Assembly (NCBI GenBank): GCA_046316615.1
Contig: JBKDAN010000016.1
Location: forward strand, 62,001-126,000
Source: BJHL01 sp040378885
GTDB taxonomy: Bacteria; Planctomycetota; Phycisphaerae; Phycisphaerales; UBA1924
Direction: 5' to 3'
DNA length: 64,000 nt
Positions 56,143 to 63,709 of this stretch are shown here, piece by piece. A model generated the notes under the pieces. That model was not told the DNA's origin and searched no databases. It was given only the letters and a program-made list of their open reading frames with translations. Each line of letters opens with the position of its first letter. Position 1 is the first letter of the stretch. A program made the translations under genes and the position numbers.

Positions 56143-58677
56143 TTACCACGCGGGCGTGTGGTCACCATCGCCAACCCACGTTGGCATCCACACCAAGACC
56201 ACCGCATCCGCACGAATGTCCGACTTCTTGGGCTTGAGCGTGATCGGCTCGAACGTCTCCGTCGCTGGATCCAGTTTCGCGGCGATGGCGTCCGTCTCGG
56301 CCTTGAACTGCTCTTCAAGGTCTGCGAGTTGTTGCTTGATCGCGCCCAGATTCTCTTCCGCCCTCGCCACATCGCCGCTTTCCTGGCTCGCCCGCCCGAC
56401 GCTGCGAGCCGCGCTGGCCGCGCGACCGACATTGCCCGCGCTCGCGACCTTCTTGCCAAGGAACGCGCCCAGCAGTGCGCTGCCGAACGAGAGCGCGGTG
56501 CCCAGTTTCGCTTGCTTAGCTTGTGCTTCCTGCGCTTCGACAGCTTGCTCCGCGCGCCGCACGCGATCCGTCAGTGTCTGGAACTTGCTCGCGTACTTGG
56601 CTCGCAGCTTCTCGACCAGTTCGTCGCGCTGTTCACGAGCGGCTTGCGTCAGACGTACGCGGAAGTCCTTCTCGCTCTCGCCTGCTTTGCTCACTTCCTT
56701 GAGCGTCGCGCTGCGTAGAAGCTCAAGCCGCTCGCTGCGATACAGCGTGTCGATCAGCTTCTTCTGCCAGTCGGCGTAGCTCTTGGCTTTGGTCGCTGTC
56801 GGATGCAAGTTCGCGAACGCTGCGTTGCCGTCGGGATCACGCTCCACGTCCTTGTCCGTGAACTCCACGCGCTGCGCCTCGTCCCACTCAATCGGCACGG
56901 GTCCGTCGCGGAAACTCGCAAGCATCGTCACGGGGCTGTCAAGGTCAACGCCCGTCTTGCTGTCGTTGTAGTGCACCCAGCAGAATGCCATGACTGCCGG
57001 GTCATACCGCAGCGTCGAGCCCGCGGGCTTGCTGCTGCGAAGAGGCAGGAAGTACTGCTGCACATCGGGTGGCAGCACAGGCCGCGACGCAGCGATCGAT
57101 CCCGCACCTGCCGAAGCAGTGGGGGGCGCCACCGGCGCACTTGCCACGCCGGAAGCAGCCACTGCCATTGGTGCCGCAGATGCTGTGGAAGCCGCCGGCG
57201 CTGCAGGCGCTCCGCGAGCAGCGCCACTGCCGGCAGCGGCAGACACCGCGTTGCCCCCACCAGCCTTGATCGGATCCATTAACTGCTTGATCTGCCCGCG
57301 CGTCAGCGGGCCGCGCAGATAGCTCAGACACCAGCGCGTTTCAAAGATGCTGGGCCCGTCATCATGCACGTTGTTCATCACAAACACACGCTTGGGCAGC
57401 CCCGAGATCGTGCGATCCATCGCGCTGCGATCAAACGCCTTGTTGCTCGCCGCCATCGCGCCTTGCAGGCCATCAAGCAGCCGAGCCTTGTCTTGCTCGG
57501 TCTGCAATCGCCCGATGAACCACGTGCCCGCGTTCGACAAACCCTTGTAGTCAATATCCACCGGGTTCTGCGTCGCCAGCACGCAGCCCACGCCAAACGC
57601 GCGGGCCTGCTTCATCAGCGTCAAGAGTGCCTGCTTGCTCGGCGGATTGGCAACAGGCGGCACATACCCCGCGATCTCATCCATGTACAGAATCGCCCGC
57701 AGGCTCGTCGTGCCGCTTTGCTGTCGCGTCCATCCAAGCAACTGATTCAGCAGCAGCGAGACAAAGAACATGCGCTCCGCGTCACCCAGATGCGCGATGC
57801 TCACAATCGCCAGACGCGGCTTGCCCGTCGCCGTGTACAGCATGTTGCCGATGTCCAGCGGCTGGCCCTGGCTCCACGCCGCGAACTGCGGGCTGGCGAG
57901 CAGGTTGTTCAGCGCCATCGCCAGTTCGAAGCGGTCCTTGCTGGGGAAGAACGCTTCAAGCTCCAGCACGCCCACCCGCTGGAACGCCGGGCTCTGCACC
58001 TGCTGAATGATGCCGGCGAGATCCAGGTTCTGCCCCGCCATCCACGCCGTCTGCAGAATCGTCGCGACCAGAATGTGCTCGCGCCCGCGCGTGGCATCAC
58101 TCTGCACACCCGCGAGCCCGAGCAGGCTGCTTGTCGTCGTCGCGATGCGATCACGCAGCAACTCCGGATCATCCACAATCTCAAAGGGCGGTGCATCGAA
58201 GCTCTTGAGAATCGACAGTTGCATTCCCGCGCTGCTGCCGGGCGTGTACACGACAGCATCCGCGCTTTGCTTGAAGCGCGCGATGCGCTCAGGCGACTGT
58301 CCCCACTCCGCCAGCCCCTTTCTCCAGAGATCAGCCTGCCCCTGCGCGAACGCATCCGGCGTCATCCCCTTGGTCTGGGCATCACTCTCGTTGATCCACG
58401 GACGAAAGTCGCTCGCCGCCAGATTCGGGAACGCCAGCAGCAGGTTCGCAAGGTCGCCCTTGGGATCGATGATGAGCGCGGGGATGTTGTCAATCGCCGC
58501 TTCCTCCAGCAGCCCCAGACACAGACCGGTTTTGCCGCTGCCCGTCATGCCCACGCAGATGGCGTGCGTGACCAGGTCCTTCGCGTCGTAAAGGTGAAGT
58601 TCATCCGTTCGGCGTTGCGCGGCCGCGTCGTAGAGCTTGCCGAGGTAGAACGAACCGAGTTTCTCGAAGTCTTGCAT
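56143..58677 (-). CDS. HerA/VirB4-type ATPase (DUF87)
   Basis: 844 residues. N-terminal Walker A GMTGSGKT at 43-50, ALIIDPKGDLANLLLAF, then Walker B and arginine-finger regions (ILYMDEIAGYVPP near 331, ATQNPVDIDYKG). An Ala/Pro-rich linker lies at about 460-540. The C-terminal 250 residues are helical and charged (REQRDELVEKLRAKYASK, then AEQAVEAQEAQAKQ), followed by a short domain. HerA-type ATPases move DNA with NurA nucleases or work as single-chain ATP-driven translocases; no NurA is nearby. Convergent with the preceding secreted-protein gene. Confidence 0.93.
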   Translation of the reverse strand: MQDFEKLGSFYLGKLYDAAAQRRTDELHLYDAKDLVTHAICVGMTGSGKTGLCLGLLEEAAIDNIPALIIDPKGDLANLLLAFPNLAASDFRPWINESDAQTKGMTPDAFAQGQADLWRKGLAEWGQSPERIARFKQSADAVVYTPGSSAGMQLSILKSFDAPPFEIVDDPELLRDRIATTTSSLLGLAGVQSDATRGREHILVATILQTAWMAGQNLDLAGIIQQVQSPAFQRVGVLELEAFFPSKDRFELAMALNNLLASPQFAAWSQGQPLDIGNMLYTATGKPRLAIVSIAHLGDAERMFFVSLLLNQLLGWTRQQSGTTSLRAILYMDEIAGYVPPVANPPSKQALLTLMKQARAFGVGCVLATQNPVDIDYKGLSNAGTWFIGRLQTEQDKARLLDGLQGAMAASNKAFDRSAMDRTISGLPKRVFVMNNVHDDGPSIFETRWCLSYLRGPLTRGQIKQLMDPIKAGGGNAVSAAAGSGAARGAPAAPAASTASAAPMAVAASGVASAPVAPPTASAGAGSIAASRPVLPPDVQQYFLPLRSSKPAGSTLRYDPAVMAFCWVHYNDSKTGVDLDSPVTMLASFRDGPVPIEWDEAQRVEFTDKDVERDPDGNAAFANLHPTATKAKSYADWQKKLIDTLYRSERLELLRSATLKEVSKAGESEKDFRVRLTQAAREQRDELVEKLRAKYASKFQTLTDRVRRAEQAVEAQEAQAKQAKLGTALSFGSALLGAFLGKKVASAGNVGRAASAARSVGRASQESGDVARAEENLGAIKQQLADLEEQFKAETDAIAAKLDPATETFEPITLKPKKSDIRADAVVLVWMPTWVGDGDHTPAW

Positions 58678-59011
58678 GTTGCAATCTCAACGATTGTGGA
58701 AATCTTGGGAAGTGTGAACGCAGGCCGAACGCATGATATCAAAGTTGCCTGACGGGCACGCGACCGCGATCAGGTGGCAAGCCGTAAGCGCAGGAATTGC
58801 ATGAGTTTGGAGCGCAAGATATGTCCTGACGAAACTTGTTACAACGAACGCAACAAGCGAGATTTACGATGTGCGCAATCGCACTTGAACCGCACGCAAG
58901 TATCCACTACGCTAGCCCGGCCCAACTCGGGTGATAACTCTCTCTGCATCCGTCGCTCACGGGTTCGAGCAACGGTCGAGGAAGCGCAGAGAAACGAAAG
59001 GAATACGCGGA
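58678..59011. other. Divergent spacer before the DUF11 lipoprotein gene
   Basis: 334 bases without a supported gene. Contains a weak promoter candidate at 58885 and an interrupted repeat of ttgtt.../aacaag around 58838-58857 (CTTGTT then AACAAG). Nothing else stands out. Confidence 0.5.
58885..58913 (+). promoter_or_regulatory. Weak promoter candidate for the DUF11 lipoprotein
   Basis: TTGAAC (58885-58890), 17-base spacer, TACGCT (58908-58913). Four of six and three of six matches. Distance to the ATG is about 100 bases. Confidence 0.3.
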
Positions 59012-60649
59012 ATGGCTTCGAATCGTCACAACGTGCAGACTCTCCTGTGCCTCCTGCCCCTCCTGGCCGGCGGTCTGGTTGGCTGCGAAAGCTCAGGTAA
59101 GGGTCCCGGCGGCGTGACCGTTCCGCTCGGCGGCGGCACCGGCGGCTCCAATGTCGCGACGGCCCCGGCGGCCAAGCCCGCTCCCAAGGCTGAAGCCCCC
59201 AAGGCTGCGGCCACCCCCGCTCCCAAGGCGGCGGAAGCTCCCAAGGCTGCGGCTGCTCCGGCTCCGGCCGCGGCTCCCGTTGCTACGGGCAGCAGCGTTG
59301 CCTACTACCCCACGGGCAACCGCGCCAGCAGCAGCCTGATGGTTGAGAAGATCGCCCCCACGGAAATCGCCGCGGGCCAGGCCACCAGCTACCAGATCAA
59401 GGTCACCAACATCAGCAGCAGCACCCTCGAGAACGTCCAGATCAATGAGACGATTCCCCAGGGCTTCACGCTGACCAACGCTCAGCCCGCCGGCAACAAC
59501 GGCGTCTTCAACCTCGGCAGCCTCGGCGCTGGCGAGAGCAAGACGATCACCGTGAACGGCAGCTTCGCCAAGGCCGGCAGCTACGGCAGCTGCGCCACCG
59601 CCAGCTTCACCGTGCCGGTCTGCATGACGGTCAACGTCGTCAGCCCCGCCCTCGCCATCACCAAGACCAGCCCCGCCAGCAGCCTGCTGTGCGACAGCTG
59701 GCCTGTCAAGCTCGTCGTCACCAACAGCGGCACGGGCACGGCTCGTGGCATCACGGTCAAGGACCAGCTCCCCGCTGGCCTCACCAGCGATGGCAAGAGC
59801 GTTGTTGAATTCCCGGCCTTCGATCTGGCCGGTGGCGCGAGCCGCGAATTCACGTTCAACGTGAAGGCCGACAAGGTTGGTTCCTACACCAACAACGCCA
59901 CGGCTGCTGCCCAGGGTGGTCTGAACGCCACGAGCAACAACACGGTCACCGCCGTGAACGCTCCCACGCTCACCATCGACAAGCAGTGCCCGGCCAACAT
60001 CCGCCAGGGCCGCCCGGTCACCTACAACATCGTTGTGACCAACACGGGTAACGCTCCGGCCGCCAACACGGTCGTCCGCGATCCGCTTCCCGCGGGCAGC
60101 ACGTTCGCCTCGGCCACCGAAGGTGGCGCGGTCAGCGGCGGCGCGGTCGTTTGGAACCTCGGCACGCTGGCTCCGGGCCAGAGCCGCACGGTCAGCCTGA
60201 CCATCAACGCCGGCGCTGGCACTATCAACAACGAAGCCTTCGCCAGCGCGACCTGCGCTGCTGAAGTCAAGGATGGCTGCGCGGTCAGCATCCAGGGCGT
60301 GCCCGACATCGGCACCGGCATCGAGGACTTCACGGGCGTGCGTAACGTCGGTGACAACCACGAGTTCACCTACACCGTCAAGAACCAGGGCCAGATCAAC
60401 CTGACCAACGTCAAGATGGTCGCCACGTTCGACGCGGGTCTCGAGTTCGTCAGCAGCACCTTCGCTGGCGCCTCGGCCGCGGGCCAGACGGCCACCTTCA
60501 ACATCGGCACACTCGCCGTGGGCCAGACCGTGACCTTCAAGTTCACGGCCAAGGGCACCAAGGCCGCCGACTTCATCGTCCAGACCGTCACCACCAGCGA
60601 CCAGACCCGCGCCGCCCGCAACGACGAGCAGGTCAACTACGTGGACTAA
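59012..60649 (+). CDS. DUF11-repeat, Cys-containing lipoprotein (OmcB-like)
   Basis: 545 residues from ATG at 59012 (AAAGGA upstream). Lipoprotein signal with LAGGLVGC. An Ala/Pro/Lys-rich linker follows (about 47-95; KAAAAPAPKAA-type). Four DUF11 (PF01345-like) repeats lie at about 105-215, 215-325, 325-435 and 440-540. Each has an ITVTNTGT/VTNTGNAPAANTVVRDPLPAG-type core; the third (CPANIRQGRPVTYNIVVTNT) strongly resembles chlamydial OmcB repeats. Six Cys in the repeats (GSCA, PVCM, LLCD, KQCP, ATCA, DGCA) could cross-link chains. An outer-surface structural protein is likely. A strong terminator follows. Confidence 0.93.
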   Translation: MASNRHNVQTLLCLLPLLAGGLVGCESSGKGPGGVTVPLGGGTGGSNVATAPAAKPAPKAEAPKAAATPAPKAAEAPKAAAAPAPAAAPVATGSSVAYYPTGNRASSSLMVEKIAPTEIAAGQATSYQIKVTNISSSTLENVQINETIPQGFTLTNAQPAGNNGVFNLGSLGAGESKTITVNGSFAKAGSYGSCATASFTVPVCMTVNVVSPALAITKTSPASSLLCDSWPVKLVVTNSGTGTARGITVKDQLPAGLTSDGKSVVEFPAFDLAGGASREFTFNVKADKVGSYTNNATAAAQGGLNATSNNTVTAVNAPTLTIDKQCPANIRQGRPVTYNIVVTNTGNAPAANTVVRDPLPAGSTFASATEGGAVSGGAVVWNLGTLAPGQSRTVSLTINAGAGTINNEAFASATCAAEVKDGCAVSIQGVPDIGTGIEDFTGVRNVGDNHEFTYTVKNQGQINLTNVKMVATFDAGLEFVSSTFAGASAAGQTATFNIGTLAVGQTVTFKFTAKGTKAADFIVQTVTTSDQTRAARNDEQVNYVD

Positions 60650-60686
60650 ATCCGCGTTGTCGCCGGAATCAGTTTGATACTCCAAG

Positions 60687-60719
60687 CACCGCTGGCGAAA
60701 GCCGGCGGTGTTTGTTTTT
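60687..60719 (+). terminator. Intrinsic terminator of the DUF11 lipoprotein gene
   Basis: CACCGCTGGC (60687-60696), tetraloop GAAA, GCCGGCGGTG (60701-60710) with one G-U pair, then TTTGTTTTT. The best terminator in the window. The heptamer array starts only two bases later. Confidence 0.93.
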
Positions 60720-60720
60720 C

Positions 60721-60790
60721 GGAGAGCAGAGAACGGAGAGCGGAGAACGGGGGGGAAGACGCGGAGAGCAGAGAACGGAGAGCGGAGAAC
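60721..60790. repeat. GGAGARC heptamer array, two identical 28-mers
   Basis: Units GGAGAGC, AGAGAAC, GGAGAGC, GGAGAAC (period 7) occur at 60721-60748 and again, base for base, at 60763-60790, separated by 14 bases. Begins two bases after the DUF11 terminator. Confidence 0.9.
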
Positions 60791-60822
60791 AGGAAAAGGC
60801 ACTGGGTCTTTGTCTTTCGCCC

Positions 60823-60871
60823 GTTCTCCGTTCTCTGTTCTCCGCTCTCCCTGCCTTCTCCCCCGTTCTCC
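60823..60871. repeat. Complementary GTTCTCC heptamer array
   Basis: GTTCTCC, GTTCTCT, GTTCTCC, GCTCTCC (60823-60850) and a further GTTCTCC at 60865. It is the near-complement of the preceding array and could base-pair with it over about 28 bases across a loop of 32 bases. Confidence 0.85.
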
Positions 60872-60923
60872 TCTCCGGCCGTTCTTGCGCTCGCTGGCGC
60901 GACCGCGACGGCCATCGGGGGCG

Positions 60924-61065
60924 TTCTTCCGCCCGTCGGAGGAGTTTTTCCGCTCGTCTGAGGAGTTCTTCCGGGCGTCGGAGGCGTTTTTCCGGTCGCT
61001 AGCGGCGTTCTTCCGGCCGTCGGGGAAGTTCTTCCGGCCTCCGCAGGAGTTTTTCCGCCCGCCTG
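60924..61065. repeat. 21-bp tandem array, seven units (TTYTTCCG type)
   Basis: TTCTTCCG or TTTTTCCG begins at 60924, 60945, 60966, 60987, 61008, 61029 and 61050, always 21 bases apart, with a GC-rich 13-base remainder such as CCCGTCGGAGGAG. Because 21 is divisible by three and no unit has a stop in frame, several frames stay open, giving spurious long reading frames on both strands. Confidence 0.93.
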
Positions 61066-61212
61066 GAAGACTCAGGCGGGCACAAAAACAGTTTTTGCTG
61101 GCACGTGGAAGACTCATGCGGCCGCATGGAAGACCTACGCGGCCGCGTAGACGACCTATGCGGCCACATGGAAGACCTATGCGGGCACGTAGAAGACCCA
61201 CGCGGGCACGAC
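61066..61212. repeat. 21-bp tandem array, second unit type (GAAGAC)
   Basis: GAAGAC (or GACGAC) begins at 61066, 61108, 61129, 61150, 61171 and 61192, a 21-base step; the unit at 61087 is changed (AACAGTTTTTGCTGGCACGTG). Typical unit GAAGACCTACGCGGCCGCGTA. The 21-base period continues directly from the previous array for 289 bases in all. Confidence 0.9.
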
Positions 61213-61251
61213 CACGACCGCCGCTGGCGCAAAAGTTGCCCACCCCGCCCC

Positions 61252-61286
61252 GTTTTCCGCTCTCCGTTCTCTGCTCTCCGTTCTCC
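61252..61286. repeat. Pyrimidine heptamer array before the small GNAT gene
   Basis: GTTTTCC, GCTCTCC, GTTCTCT, GCTCTCC, GTTCTCC with a 7-base period, 22 bases before the GNAT ATG. It is the exact complement in kind of the array following the same gene (61745). Confidence 0.88.
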
Positions 61287-61308
61287 TTCCCCCTCTCTAC
61301 CTTCCGCC

Positions 61309-61743
61309 ATGCCCATCGACATCTCCAGCGACCCGGCCCGGCTTGATCTTGATGTGATTCATGGGTTTCTGGCCACGTGCTACTGGTCGCCGGGCATCGC
61401 GCGCGAGCGGGTGGCCCGGGCCATCGAGCATTCGCTCTGCTGGGGCGCGTATGACGTGCGCGAGGGCGTCTCAACGCAGGTGGGTTTCGCTCGCGTCGTG
61501 ACCGATTGCGCGACGTTCGCCTACTTGTGCGATGTGTTCGTGCTCGAGAGCCACCGCGGCCAGCGCATTGCGACACGCATGGTGCAGGCCGCCATTGATG
61601 ATGCGCGGCTGCAGGGCATTCGCCGGTTCTGTTTGTTTACGCGCGACGCGCACAATGTGTACGCCGGGCTGGGTTTCGGTCCCACCGCCGATCCGACCAA
61701 GTACATGGAACGCCTGGATCGCGAAGGCTATCGCCGGGCGTGA
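61309..61743 (+). CDS. Small GNAT family N-acetyltransferase
   Basis: 144 residues from ATG at 61309 (MPIDISSDPARLDLDVIHGFLATCYW); an in-frame upstream extension through the 21-mer array is not protein-like. GNAT core DVFVLESHRGQRIATRMVQ (acetyl-CoA-binding R-G-Q-x-x-A region at about 82-90) and IDDARLQGIRRFCLFT then NVYAGLGFGP are clear. The closest type is the small YncA/GNAT acetyltransferases, substrate unknown. Sits between heptamer arrays on both sides: a pyrimidine array before it and a purine array starting one base after its stop. Confidence 0.9.
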   Translation: MPIDISSDPARLDLDVIHGFLATCYWSPGIARERVARAIEHSLCWGAYDVREGVSTQVGFARVVTDCATFAYLCDVFVLESHRGQRIATRMVQAAIDDARLQGIRRFCLFTRDAHNVYAGLGFGPTADPTKYMERLDREGYRRA

Positions 61744-61744
61744 C

Positions 61745-61821
61745 GGAGAGCGGAGAACGGAGAGCGGAGAGAAGAGAACGGAGAACGGAGAGAAGAGAAC
61801 GGAGAGCAGAGAGCGGAGAAC
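61745..61821. repeat. GGAGARC heptamer array, eleven units, after the GNAT stop
   Basis: Eleven heptamers (GGAGAGC, GGAGAAC, GGAGAGC, GGAGAGA, AGAGAAC, GGAGAAC, GGAGAGA, AGAGAAC, GGAGAGC, AGAGAGC, GGAGAAC) begin at 61745, one base after the TGA at 61741-61743. Confidence 0.92.
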
Positions 61822-61846
61822 GGACAAAAACGCAGTGCCTTTCCCC

Positions 61847-61916
61847 GCTCTCTGTTCTCTGTTCTCCGTTCTCCCGCCGCCTTTCACCGCTCTCCGTTCT
61901 CTGCTCTCCGTTCTCC
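61847..61916. repeat. Pyrimidine heptamer arrays before the FecCD permease stop
   Basis: GCTCTCT, GTTCTCT, GTTCTCC, GTTCTCC (61847-61874) and GCTCTCC, GTTCTCT, GCTCTCC, GTTCTCC (61889-61916). On the minus strand they read as GGAGARC and lie 16 bases after the permease stop. Confidence 0.9.
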
Positions 61917-61932
61917 CGCGACCGTTCCCGGC

Positions 61933-62919
61933 TCACCCTGCCACGCGATCCCTCCGCAGCATCCAGATGAAGACCGGCCCGCCCAGCAGCGCGGTGATGA
62001 CGCTCAGGGGCAGGCGGCCGATGCCGGGGAAGAGTTCGCGCAGCAGCGCGACGAGTGTGTCGGCGCCGATGACCAGGCTCGCACCGACCAAGAGGCAGCC
62101 GATCGTGAGCGAGCGGCTGGCGGGGCCGAGCAGCATGCGCACGACGTGCGGCGCGACCAGACCGACAAAGCCGATGGGGCCGGCGAGCACGACGCTGCCG
62201 GCGGTGAGTGCGCCCGCCGCGAGGAACTGCGTGAGCCGCACGGTGTTGATGGGGACGCCCACGCTGGCGGCTTCGTCTTCGCTGAGGCTCGCGGCGTCGA
62301 GCCAGCGATGCATGGCGAGGGCGGCGATGGTGGAGGCGGTGAGAATGATCGTGGTGATGAGCAGGTGCATGGGCCGCACGTCATCGCGCAGTGCCCCGGT
62401 GAGCAGGCGGGCGGCGGCCACGCCCTGGTCGGGCAGCAGGTGGCGAATGAGCGTAATGCATCCGGCACACATGACACCCACGATGACGCCCACGAGAATC
62501 AGCGTGACGGGCTCGACGAAGAATCGCCGCTGGCTGGCGAGGTACACGAGCGCCAGCGCGCCGCACGCGCCGATGATCGCGGCCCCGGTGGAGCCAATGC
62601 CGCCCGGGTCGGCGAGGCCAGCTCCCGCGAGGTAGCCCAGATAGATGGCGATCATGACGCCAAGACCGGCTCCCGACGCGAGGCCCAAGAGGTCGGGCGA
62701 CGCGAGCGGATTGCGGAGCAGGCCCTGCAGCAAGGCTCCGGCCAGGGCAAGCGAAGCCCCCGTGAGAGCCGCCGTGGCGACGCGGGTGAGTCGCAAGGAG
62801 AGGATAATGTCACGCTCGGCGGGCGAAAAATCGAGCCCGCCGACCAGCAGCCGAGTCGCCGCCAGCGCAAGCAAAGCCCCGGCGAGGGCCAGCAGCAGGA
62901 TGATGGTCTTGCGGGGCAT
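61933..62919 (-). CDS. FecCD/BtuC-type iron or cobalamin ABC permease
   Basis: 328 residues from ATG at 62919; a longer frame upstream runs through the divergent spacer. About nine transmembrane helices. FecCD core: LRLTRVATAALTGASLALAGALLQGLLRNPLASPDLLGLASGAG, LVGVIVGVM, GPIGFVGLVAPHVVRMLLGP and the C-terminal ELFPGIGRLPLSVITALLGGPVFIWML. Imports ferric siderophore, haem or B12 with a periplasmic binding protein and BtuD-type ATPase, neither of which is next to it. Gene is preceded by no clear ribosome binding site. Confidence 0.96.
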   Translation of the reverse strand: MPRKTIILLLALAGALLALAATRLLVGGLDFSPAERDIILSLRLTRVATAALTGASLALAGALLQGLLRNPLASPDLLGLASGAGLGVMIAIYLGYLAGAGLADPGGIGSTGAAIIGACGALALVYLASQRRFFVEPVTLILVGVIVGVMCAGCITLIRHLLPDQGVAAARLLTGALRDDVRPMHLLITTIILTASTIAALAMHRWLDAASLSEDEAASVGVPINTVRLTQFLAAGALTAGSVVLAGPIGFVGLVAPHVVRMLLGPASRSLTIGCLLVGASLVIGADTLVALLRELFPGIGRLPLSVITALLGGPVFIWMLRRDRVAG

Positions 62920-63022
62920 GGAAGGGGGACGAGTGGGGACAAGGGGCGGGGGATCGTCTACTATTGGCCCCCGTCGGAAACTGCGTCCGGCGGCGACTGT
63001 ACCCATTCCGGAGCACTGCCCC

Positions 63023-63472
63023 GTGGCCACCAAGTCCTTCCGTTGCAAGCTCGTCACCCCCTCCGCCGGTCTGGTCGATGACAAGTGCGTCTACGCCAGC
63101 GTCCCGATGTTTGATGGCCTCTTGGGCGTCATGCCGGGCCGGGCACCCATGCTGATGAAGCTGGGCATGGGCGAGCTGCGGCTGGATTTCGCCGATGATG
63201 CCAAGATCCAGGGCACGGGCAGCAAAGGCGGCAGCCGCACGTTCCTGGTGGACGGCGGGTTTGTCAAGATGGCCAACGATGAGCTGACGATCCTGGCTGA
63301 GAAGGCCTGGGCGACCGAAACCCTGACCCGGGCGGACGCCGAAACCGAACTGAAGACCTTGCAGGCCGCCAAGCCCAAGGACAACACGCCCGCCGCGACC
63401 GAAGACCTGATGCGAGCCCGCGCTCTGGCGGCCAAGAAGGTCGCGATGGCGGGCAAGGGCGGCGGTATCTAA
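63023..63472 (+). CDS. atpC: ATP synthase epsilon subunit
   Basis: 149 residues from a GTG at 63023 with GGAG nine bases upstream (63010-63013). Epsilon pattern: N-terminal beta-sandwich KSFRCKLVTPSAGLVDDKCVYASVPMFDGLLGVMPGRAPMLMKLGMGELRLDF, then GSRTFLVDGGFVKMANDELTILAEKAWATE and the C-terminal helical hairpin. In most bacteria atpC follows atpD; here it stands alone between a divergent FecCD permease and a secreted protein gene. Terminator follows. Confidence 0.93.
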   Translation: MATKSFRCKLVTPSAGLVDDKCVYASVPMFDGLLGVMPGRAPMLMKLGMGELRLDFADDAKIQGTGSKGGSRTFLVDGGFVKMANDELTILAEKAWATETLTRADAETELKTLQAAKPKDNTPAATEDLMRARALAAKKVAMAGKGGGI

Positions 63473-63519
63473 AGCCGGGTGGAGAACAGATTTTCGCAAC
63501 GCGTTAGCAGTAGAAAAGT

Positions 63520-63543
63520 CGCCGCAGCATGCGGCGTTTTTCT
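63520..63543 (+). terminator. Intrinsic terminator of atpC
   Basis: CGCCGCA (63520-63526), loop GCA, TGCGGCG (63530-63536), then TTTTTCTT. Seven-base perfect stem. Confidence 0.85.
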
Positions 63544-63627
63544 TATCGGATACTTCGCGCCCGATCGGCTACGAAGGGTCTGCGGGCAGGTTATCCACAT
63601 TTCTCCCCACGCCATCACGAGTATCGA

Positions 63628-63656
63628 TTGACCGTCGGAGGAGATGAAAGTATATT
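63628..63656 (+). promoter_or_regulatory. Sigma-70 promoter for the Cys-rich secreted protein
   Basis: TTGACC (63628-63633), 17-base spacer, TATATT (63651-63656); five of six matches in each hexamer. Start of transcription near 63663, giving a leader of about 47 bases to the ATG at 63710. Confidence 0.75.
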
Positions 63657-63709
63657 GGCGGAATTGAGTAATTCCAAACGTCATAGTGATGGCATGGAAA
63701 GGGGAAGCT

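Noticed and set aside
60924..61212. CRISPR-like array
   Set aside because: Units of 21 bases are tandem with no unique spacers between identical repeats, and no cas genes are near.
60708..61346. A 212-residue plus-strand repeat protein and an 827-residue minus-strand frame (59093-61576) over the repeat region
   Set aside because: The 21-bp and heptamer periods keep frames open on both strands; the predicted proteins are pure Arg/Pro/Ser or Gly/Arg/Lys/Asn repeats, overlap the clear DUF11 and GNAT genes, and have no ribosome binding site.
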